DNA from: Sphingomonas faeni
Lineage (GTDB): Bacteria > Pseudomonadota > Alphaproteobacteria > Sphingomonadales > Sphingomonadaceae
Reading direction: 5' to 3'
Length of the DNA: 64,000 nt
Assembly (NCBI RefSeq): GCF_003053745.1
Contig: NZ_QAYE01000001.1
Coordinates: forward strand, 496,001-560,000
Below, piece after piece: positions 59,380 through 64,000 of this stretch. Positions within the stretch are counted from its first letter, which is position 1. Every line of letters begins with the position of its first letter. A program made the translations under genes and the position numbers. A model generated the notes under the pieces. It saw only the letters and a program-made list of their open reading frames with translations. It did no database searches and was not told where the DNA came from.

Positions 59380-59973
59380 ATGTCCAAGAAACTCGCCCTG
59401 CTCGCCGCGGTCGCAACGCTCGCGTGCGCAGCCCCCGTCGCGGCCGGCAACAAGCTCATCCCGGCCGGCCAGCGCATCGCGGTCGCCAAGTCGGCGATGA
59501 CCGTGCAGCCGGGCGCGGAGTGGAACAAGCTCTCGGAGCGCCCCGGTCGCAACGCCGAAACCTGGACGCAGGACGGTGACGAACTGAACGATCTCAGCTT
59601 CTATGGCGGCATTGAGTCCGGCAGGCCGCTGTTCCGCGAGGTCGACAAGAAGAACAAGCCGTTGCCGAAGGTCTCGGCGACGATGCTGATCACCGATATC
59701 CCGGTGCTGCTCGAAAACAGCTATCGGATCGCGCGCGACGCATCGTCGATGGCGATCGACACGATCGCGCCGATCCAGTTCGCCGGCAACAAGGGCGTGC
59801 GTTTCACCTACACCTTCTCGAAGCAGAACGAGACGCTGCAACGGCGTGGCGAAGCACGCGGTGCGGTAATTGGCGGCAAGCTGTATCTGGTGACGTACGA
59901 GGCGCCGAGCTTGTATTACTACGACCGTAGCGTTGCGGCAGCTCGGGTGGTGGCGGATAGCGTGCGGTTTTGA
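59380..59973 (+). CDS. Exported protein of unknown function
   Basis: 197 residues with AGGAGG upstream. Signal (about 1-22) ends VAA-G. Mature part: IAVAKSAMTVQPGAEWNKLSERPGRNAETWTQDG and NKGVRFTYTFSKQNETLQRRGEARGAV, a beta-barrel-like pattern of alternating strands. Third in a row of exported proteins that interrupts the nusG-rplK neighbourhood. Confidence 0.75.
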   Translation: MSKKLALLAAVATLACAAPVAAGNKLIPAGQRIAVAKSAMTVQPGAEWNKLSERPGRNAETWTQDGDELNDLSFYGGIESGRPLFREVDKKNKPLPKVSATMLITDIPVLLENSYRIARDASSMAIDTIAPIQFAGNKGVRFTYTFSKQNETLQRRGEARGAVIGGKLYLVTYEAPSLYYYDRSVAAARVVADSVRF

Positions 59974-60044
59974 GGTGTGTGTGCCTTTAGGCTAGGCGTT
60001 GCCATGCCTGACGGCATTCGTCTGGATGATGCGTCCGCCGCTTT

Positions 60045-60129
60045 CCGTCATCCTGACGAAAGTCAGGATCCAGAGCCAAGCAGCGTAGCGTTCCTTAACT
60101 CTGGATCCTGACTTTCGTCAGGATAACGG
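60045..60129. repeat. Family C paired inverted repeat, copy 4
   Basis: CCGTCATCCTGACGAAAGTCAGG and CCTGACTTTCGTCAGGATAACGG, near-perfect arms with inner GATCCAGAGCC / TCTGGATC. Confidence 0.85.
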
Positions 60130-60167
60130 AGCGGGGTGTGAGGAGCGGTTTGCGTTCTCAAAGGCGC

Positions 60168-60256
60168 GACGCGGGAGTAAATCCCGCGTCGTCGGCCGGG
60201 CCGTTGGCCCGCCGGCCGGTCGAGACCGTCTCGTGATTAGCCGTTAGCTAATCACG
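60168..60256 (-). other. Structured 3' element, copy 4 (after nusG)
   Basis: In the nusG direction: stem 1 CGTGATTAGC-TAACG-GCTAATCACG (60256-60232), starting 27 bases after the stop, GAGACGG, CGGCCGGCG, stem 2 GGGCCAACGGCCC, CCGACGA, stem 3 GACGCGGGATTTACTCCCGCGTC (60190-60168). All four copies share the motif order and lie on the sense strand of the preceding gene. Confidence 0.7.
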
Positions 60257-60282
60257 TGCGGCCGTAAGCGCCGCTCTGCGGC

Positions 60283-60819
60283 TTACTTACTACGCTCGAC
60301 CTGCTCGAATTCGAGCTCGACAGGCGTAGCGCGCCCGAAGATCGACACCGAAACCTTGACGCGGCTGCGGTCGAAGTCGAGTTCTTCCACAAGCCCGTTG
60401 AAGGTCGCGAAGGGGCCGTCGAGGACCTTGACCTGATCGCCGATCTCGTAGTCGACCTTGACCTTCTGCTTGGGCGCAGCGGCGGCTTCTTCCTTGCTGT
60501 TCAGCATCCGCGTGGCTTCCGCCTCGCTGATCGCCTGCGGCTTGCCCATGCTGCCGAGGAAGCCCGTCACCTTCGGCGTGTTCTTCACGAGGTGATACAC
60601 GTCGTCGTTCATGTTCAGCTTGGCGAGCACGTAGCCAGGCATGAACTTGCGTTCGACCGCGATCTTCTTGCCGCGACGGGCTTCGGTGGTGGTTTCGGTC
60701 GGGACTTCGATCTGCTCGACGAGCTGTTCGAGACCCATCCGGGTTGCCTCGGCCATGATCGAGTCGCGGACCTTGCCCTCGAAGCCCGAATAGGCGTGAA
60801 TGATGTACCAGCGCGCCAT
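60283..60819 (-). CDS. nusG: Transcription antitermination factor NusG
   Basis: 178 residues. The NGN domain starts ARWYIIHAYSGFEGKVRDSI, with FMPGYVLAKLNMND and a KOW domain containing GDQVKVLDGPFATFNGLVEEL. NusG links RNA polymerase with Rho and the ribosome. It stands 14 bases after secE, and the 3' element follows instead of rplK. Confidence 0.97.
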   Translation of the reverse strand: MARWYIIHAYSGFEGKVRDSIMAEATRMGLEQLVEQIEVPTETTTEARRGKKIAVERKFMPGYVLAKLNMNDDVYHLVKNTPKVTGFLGSMGKPQAISEAEATRMLNSKEEAAAAPKQKVKVDYEIGDQVKVLDGPFATFNGLVEELDFDRSRVKVSVSIFGRATPVELEFEQVERSK

Positions 60820-60832
60820 GACGGAACCTTGC

Positions 60833-61030
60833 TTACTGAGCGAGTTTGAGGAGGGCGGAGACGATCGCTTGCAGGATCGAGTCGACGCCCAGGAAGAACA
60901 GCGCGAGGATCGTCGTCATGATCACCACCATCACGCCGGTCATGACCGTCTCGCGACGCGTCGGCCACGTGACCTTCGCGGTCTCGTTGCGGACCTGCTG
61001 GATGAATTCGAGGGGGGACGTCTTCGCCAC
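60833..61030 (-). CDS. secE: Preprotein translocase subunit SecE
   Basis: 65 residues from the GTG at 61030, in line with short alphaproteobacterial SecE. SPLEFIQQVRNETAKVTWPTRRET is the conserved cytosolic helix, followed by one membrane helix (VMTGVMVVIMTTILALFFLG). An in-frame ATG at 61075 would add 15 residues. Forms the SecYEG channel. Confidence 0.94.
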   Translation of the reverse strand: MAKTSPLEFIQQVRNETAKVTWPTRRETVMTGVMVVIMTTILALFFLGVDSILQAIVSALLKLAQ

Positions 61031-61141
61031 GATGTTCTTCGAACCCGCTGATTGAGAAACTGAGATGCGAGGCATAGACCCACTAGCCGCTCCCTGTGAA
61101 GGGCCGCGGCGGCAGGTCCGTCCTCGCTGTCGGAAGCGCGG

Positions 61142-61170
61142 CAGATAGCTTCCGCCCGTGGTGAAAGCAA
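61142..61170 (-). promoter_or_regulatory. Candidate secE-nusG promoter
   Basis: TTGCTT (61170-61165), 17 bases, TATCTG (61147-61142), about 110 bases upstream of secE. Confidence 0.45.
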
Positions 61171-61372
61171 GTGCGCGGCAGGAGAGGGGCGGGCGCCATG
61201 AGGAAAGCAGCACGGCGGTGGCGGGGAGAAGTGGCGGGGGAGAGCGCTTGGGTCACTCGATCCCCCGCACGATCGTCTTGCCGGTGCCGGTTTGACCGGC
61301 GGCTCCGCTCCCACGGTTTCTATTTATCGTTCGGCTTGACGACGGCAACCGAGGTGTACGCCGAACGCAGGC

Positions 61373-61413
61373 GAAAAAAAAGGCCGGTACAAGACCGGCC
61401 ATAAAAGTTTTTA
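61373..61413 (-). terminator. Intrinsic terminator between tRNA-Trp and secE
   Basis: GGCCGGT-CTTGT-ACCGGCC with eight T downstream on the minus strand. It separates tRNA-Trp from secE and implies that each is transcribed on its own. Confidence 0.85.
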
Positions 61414-61569
61414 GGAGAGGATGCCTGAAAGGCCCGATCGTTGTGCATCGCAGCACATCATAGATCAATTGCGAAAATTGCATTATGGAATGCAATTTCT
61501 GCAATCGTGATGGACGCACTAAAGCGGCGAGTGAAATCGCCGCGATTTTTGCAGGGAATTTAAAGGGGG

Positions 61570-61646
61570 TGGCAGGAGTGCTCGGATTCGAACCGAGGGC
61601 CTTCGGTTTTGGAGACCGACGCTCTAACCAACTGAGCTACACTCCT
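61570..61646 (-). tRNA. trnW: tRNA-Trp (CCA anticodon)
   Basis: A full cloverleaf: acceptor AGGAGTG / CACTCCT with discriminator G and encoded CCA (61570-61572), D arm TAGCTCAGTTGGTTAGAGC, anticodon stem CGGTCTCCAAAACCG with CCA anticodon, T arm CTCGGTTCGAATCCGAG. Its place just before secE-nusG is the usual one for tRNA-Trp. Confidence 0.97.
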
Positions 61647-61658
61647 ACACGGACGCGC

Positions 61659-61687
61659 CCCTTACCCAGCGTTTTCGGGAAGGGCAA
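61659..61687 (-). promoter_or_regulatory. Candidate tRNA-Trp promoter
   Basis: TTGCCC (61687-61682), 17 bases, TAAGGG (61664-61659), 12 bases from the mature tRNA 5' end. Confidence 0.5.
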
Positions 61688-61812
61688 GCGTCTCGCGTGC
61701 AATTCGTCCTTCAAGCATTCCCAGCGATCATCGTAAGGATGATGCGTTGCGCGATGTGTGATTTGCCCGTTAACCTTAAAGCCGTCTCGTTGGATGTGGG
61801 AAGCGTATTACT

Positions 61813-62826
61813 ATGAAGGCGGGATTGATGATGCTGGCGCTGCCGGTCGCGGCGTTGCTCATGGGGGCGGGGCCAGTTCCGCGGGTGCCGGACCTGGGGC
61901 CTCAGCTCGAACGCTTCACCTATCCGTGGCCGGTCCAGGCGATGGAAGTCGATATCGTCGGCAGTCCTGCGCAGATGGCGTTCATGGATATCGCGCCGCA
62001 GCGCCCCAATGGTCGCACGGTCGTGCTGCTCCATGGCAAGAACTTCTGCGGTGCGACCTGGGGCAGCACTGCGCGGGCGCTGAGCGAGGTCGGCTACCGC
62101 GTGATCGTCCCCGACCAGATCGGCTTCTGCAAATCGTCCAAGCCCCGCGCGGCACAGTATAGTTTCGAGATGCTGGCGACCTTCACCAAGCGGCTGCTCG
62201 AATCGCGCGGCATCACGAGGGCCACGTTCGTCGGGCATTCGATGGGCGGCATGCTCGCGATGCGATACGCCATTCTCTACCCGGCGTCGGTCGAGAAGCT
62301 GGTGCTCGTCAATCCGCTCGGCCTCAAGGATCGCGGCGAGGAGGGCGTGCCCTATACCGATGTCGATACGCTGTGGGCGAATGAGAAGAAGACGAGCTAT
62401 GCGTCAATCAAGGCGTATCAGCTCGAGAACTATTATCACGGTGTGTGGAAGCCGTCCTATGATCGCTGGGTCTGGATGCAGGCGGGCATGTATCAGGGGG
62501 CAGGGCGCGATATCGTGGCGCTCGCGCAGGCCAAGACGAGCGAGATGATCAAGACGCAACCTATCGCGCATGAGCTGTACCGGATCACACCTTCGACCAC
62601 CTTGATCATCGGCACGCTGGACAAGACCGCGTTCGGCCGGGCGCAGGCCCCCGCGAACTTGCGCAAGTTCCTCGAACCGGTGCCAATGGTCGCGCCGCGC
62701 GCGGTGAAGCAGATGCCGAATGCGAACCTGGTTATGCTGGAGGGGCTGGGTCACTCGCCGCAGGTCGAGGACCCCGCGCGATTCGAGAAGGTGCTGCTGG
62801 CGGTGCTTGGGACGCGTTCGCGGTAG
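61813..62826 (+). CDS. Exported alpha/beta hydrolase
   Basis: 337 residues with a signal (about 1-20). The oxyanion segment VVLLHGKNFCGATW, the nucleophile elbow VGHSMGGM (Ser), a catalytic Asp in LIIGTLDKTAFG, and the His in LEGLGHSPQVED form a full triad. Substrate unknown; family members include esterases and epoxide hydrolases. It runs opposite to tRNA-Trp. Confidence 0.92.
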   Translation: MKAGLMMLALPVAALLMGAGPVPRVPDLGPQLERFTYPWPVQAMEVDIVGSPAQMAFMDIAPQRPNGRTVVLLHGKNFCGATWGSTARALSEVGYRVIVPDQIGFCKSSKPRAAQYSFEMLATFTKRLLESRGITRATFVGHSMGGMLAMRYAILYPASVEKLVLVNPLGLKDRGEEGVPYTDVDTLWANEKKTSYASIKAYQLENYYHGVWKPSYDRWVWMQAGMYQGAGRDIVALAQAKTSEMIKTQPIAHELYRITPSTTLIIGTLDKTAFGRAQAPANLRKFLEPVPMVAPRAVKQMPNANLVMLEGLGHSPQVEDPARFEKVLLAVLGTRSR

Positions 62827-62838
62827 CCGGAACCTCTT

Positions 62839-62966
62839 GATCCTCCCCCGGCAGGGGGGAGGTGGCTGGCCCTTGCCAGACGGAGGGGGAGGGGGCGACA
62901 ACGTATGTTGCGTGTTCCTCCCCCTCCGTCACCCTCGGTGCCACCTCCTCCTGGCGGGGGAGGATC
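62839..62966. repeat. Family D paired inverted repeat, copy 4
   Basis: GATCCTCCCCCGGCAGGGGGGAG and TGGCGGGGGAGGATC ends, inner GACGGAGGGGGAGG / CCTCCCCCTCCGTC and GGTGGC / GCCACC. Confidence 0.85.
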
Positions 62967-63064
62967 AGGAGGGGTGGTCACCAGCTATGGGTGGTCACTC
63001 GTCGCGGATGCATCCACCCCCAAGAAACCAATAACCTACCCCCACCCAAACCGATTCCGCCCCG

Positions 63065-63093
63065 TTGACCTCACCCCCGTCCTGACCTATAGG
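63065..63093 (+). promoter_or_regulatory. Promoter of rpsL (str operon)
   Basis: TTGACC (63065-63070), 17 bases, TATAGG (63088-63093), the closest match to sigma-70 consensus among the promoter candidates in this window. The transcript would start near 63100. Confidence 0.65.
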
Positions 63094-63253
63094 CGCGGCC
63101 TGTTCTTCGGGAGTGTTTCCCGCCGGGCATGCTTGAACATTGCTGGATGCATTCCAGGACCTGAGGGGCGCTCCCGCGTTCCTATGGTCCTTTTTGTATT
63201 CTCAGGCGCCTCATGGCTCCAGCAAAGTAACCACTTGAAAGGTGAAGGCTTCA

Positions 63254-63625
63254 ATGCCGACGATCAACCAGCTGGTCCGCAAGGGCCGCGATCCGCAGAA
63301 GGCCAAGTCGAAGGTCCCTGCGATGGAAGCAAATCCGCAGAAGCGTGGCGTTTGCACGCGCGTCTACACGACGACCCCGAAGAAGCCGAACTCGGCTCTG
63401 CGCAAGGTGGCCAAGGTTCGCCTGACCAACCAGCGCGAAGTCATCAGCTACATCCCGGGCGAGGGCCACAATCTTCAGGAGCATTCGGTTGTCCTGATCC
63501 GTGGCGGTCGTGTCCGCGATCTTCCCGGTGTTCGCTATCACGTCCTGCGCGGCGTGCTCGATACACAGGGTGTGAAGGACCGGCGTCAGTCGCGTTCCAA
63601 GTACGGCGCCAAGCGTCCGAAGTAA
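63254..63625 (+). CDS. rpsL: 30S ribosomal protein S12
   Basis: 123 residues, [15 protein letters not shown] at the start and [18 protein letters not shown] with [12 protein letters not shown] later. It contains the PKKPNSA Lys region linked to streptomycin resistance and decoding accuracy; no resistance change is evident. First gene of the str operon, with rpsG next. Confidence 0.98.
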   Translation: MPTINQLVRKGRDPQKAKSKVPAMEANPQKRGVCTRVYTTTPKKPNSALRKVAKVRLTNQREVISYIPGEGHNLQEHSVVLIRGGRVRDLPGVRYHVLRGVLDTQGVKDRRQSRSKYGAKRPK

Positions 63626-63674
63626 GCCGATCAGTCATCTGATCACTAAGGCTGAAGTTTAGAAGGAATACAAA

Positions 63675-64000
63675 ATGGCACGTCGTCGTCGTCCCGAAAA
63701 GCGGGTCATCCTGCCTGATCCCAAGTTCGGGGATGAGGTTCTGTCGAAGTTCATGAACAGCGTCATGCTGGACGGCAAGAAGTCCGTCGCAGAGCTGATC
63801 GTGTACGGTGCATTCGAAACCGTCGAGCAGCGCGCCAAGCGTGACCCAATCGGCGTTTTCCACGATGCGCTGAACAACGTGAAGCCGGGCATCGAAGTCC
63901 GTTCGCGCCGCGTCGGTGGTGCAACGTACCAGGTGCCGGTCGAGGTTCGTCCCGAGCGTGCACAGGCGCTGGCGATTCGCTGGTTGATCGGTGCGGCGCG
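63675..64000 (+). CDS. rpsG: 30S ribosomal protein S7, N-terminal part
   Basis: The first 108 codons are in the window, cut by its end. [45 protein letters not shown] and [16 protein letters not shown] are S7 signatures. S7 nucleates 30S head assembly. The next gene would be fusA in the usual order. Confidence 0.97.
   Translation, partial: MARRRRPEKRVILPDPKFGDEVLSKFMNSVMLDGKKSVAELIVYGAFETVEQRAKRDPIGVFHDALNNVKPGIEVRSRRVGGATYQVPVEVRPERAQALAIRWLIGAA

Larger units (their letters stand above)
59974..60282. other. Gap between an exported-protein gene and nusG
   Basis: Holds family C copy 4 and the nusG 3' element. No gene is supported and no clear U-tract terminator is seen here. Confidence 0.7.
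61031..61569. other. Leader and terminator region between tRNA-Trp and secE
   Basis: Holds the secE promoter candidate and an intrinsic terminator at 61373-61413. No gene is supported. The stretch 61415-61560 is locally AT-rich. Confidence 0.6.
62827..63253. other. Gap before rpsL with repeat and promoter
   Basis: Family D copy 4 (62839-62966), then a promoter candidate at 63065-63093, then about 150 bases of leader for rpsL. No gene. Confidence 0.7.

Overview
The window reads as chromosome of a GC-rich alphaproteobacterium, most likely a Sphingomonas-type member of the Sphingomonadales. This rests on strong G/C codon bias, short or overlapping intergenic spaces, an alphaproteobacterial LexA box (GAAC-N7-GAAC) in front of uvrA, families such as DUF1013/TrcR, SapC, DUF1192 and DUF3597, a queA - EF-hand - tgt cluster, and many paired inverted repeats of REPIN type. 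The taxonomic call is inference. No rRNA, phage, transposase or CRISPR array was seen. There is one tRNA (Trp).

Layout. 1-9 kb: 3' end of lpd, a 1.1 kb repeat-filled gap, a diguanylate cyclase, a His-rich protein, a TonB-C protein and uvrA with its SOS box. A clearly AT-rich two-gene cassette of unknown function (about 7.04-8.5 kb) and a RelB/ParE-type toxin-antitoxin pair follow. 9-13 kb: small membrane and lipoprotein genes, a translationally coupled three-gene operon ending in a DUF3597 gene, and a cold-shock gene. 13-25 kb (minus): a SleB-type hydrolase, an M16 protease, then a packed housekeeping series xseB - ispA - coaD - PPIase - queA - EF-hand - tgt - small membrane protein - M16, and a 7TM/GGDEF sensor. 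25-36 kb: clpA, DUF1192, a quinone oxidoreductase, a metallophosphoesterase plus glycosyltransferase pair, a TrcR-like regulator behind a terminator-like hairpin, an MBL hydrolase, a Tat-exported dienelactone hydrolase and a GST gene broken by an amber codon. 36-52 kb: thioredoxin, DEAD-box helicase, FAD oxidase, SapC, cytochrome b561, a candidate small RNA, a Na+/H+ antiporter, zwf, and several exported proteins. 52-64 kb: the translation/transcription cluster tRNA-Trp, secE-nusG, rplK-rplA and rplJ-rplL on the minus strand, split into separately promoted and terminated units by unrelated genes, then rpsL-rpsG starting on the plus strand.

How it fits together. The tRNA-Trp, secE, rplK, rplJ and rpsL units share a promoter shape (TTGNNN, 17 bp, TANNNG). 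Three of the ribosomal/nus units and lpd end in the same multi-hairpin 3' element: a stem beside or over the stop codon, an invariant CGGCCGGCG, a middle stem, an invariant CCGACGA, and a final stem with a T-rich loop. I do not recognise this element, and it is the most interesting structural signal here. Second come the AT-rich two-gene cassette (membrane protein plus small Rossmann-like protein, possibly a defence pair) and the CCUCCUCCC-containing small RNA at 42.1 kb. Eight families of paired inverted repeats occupy most intergenic gaps.
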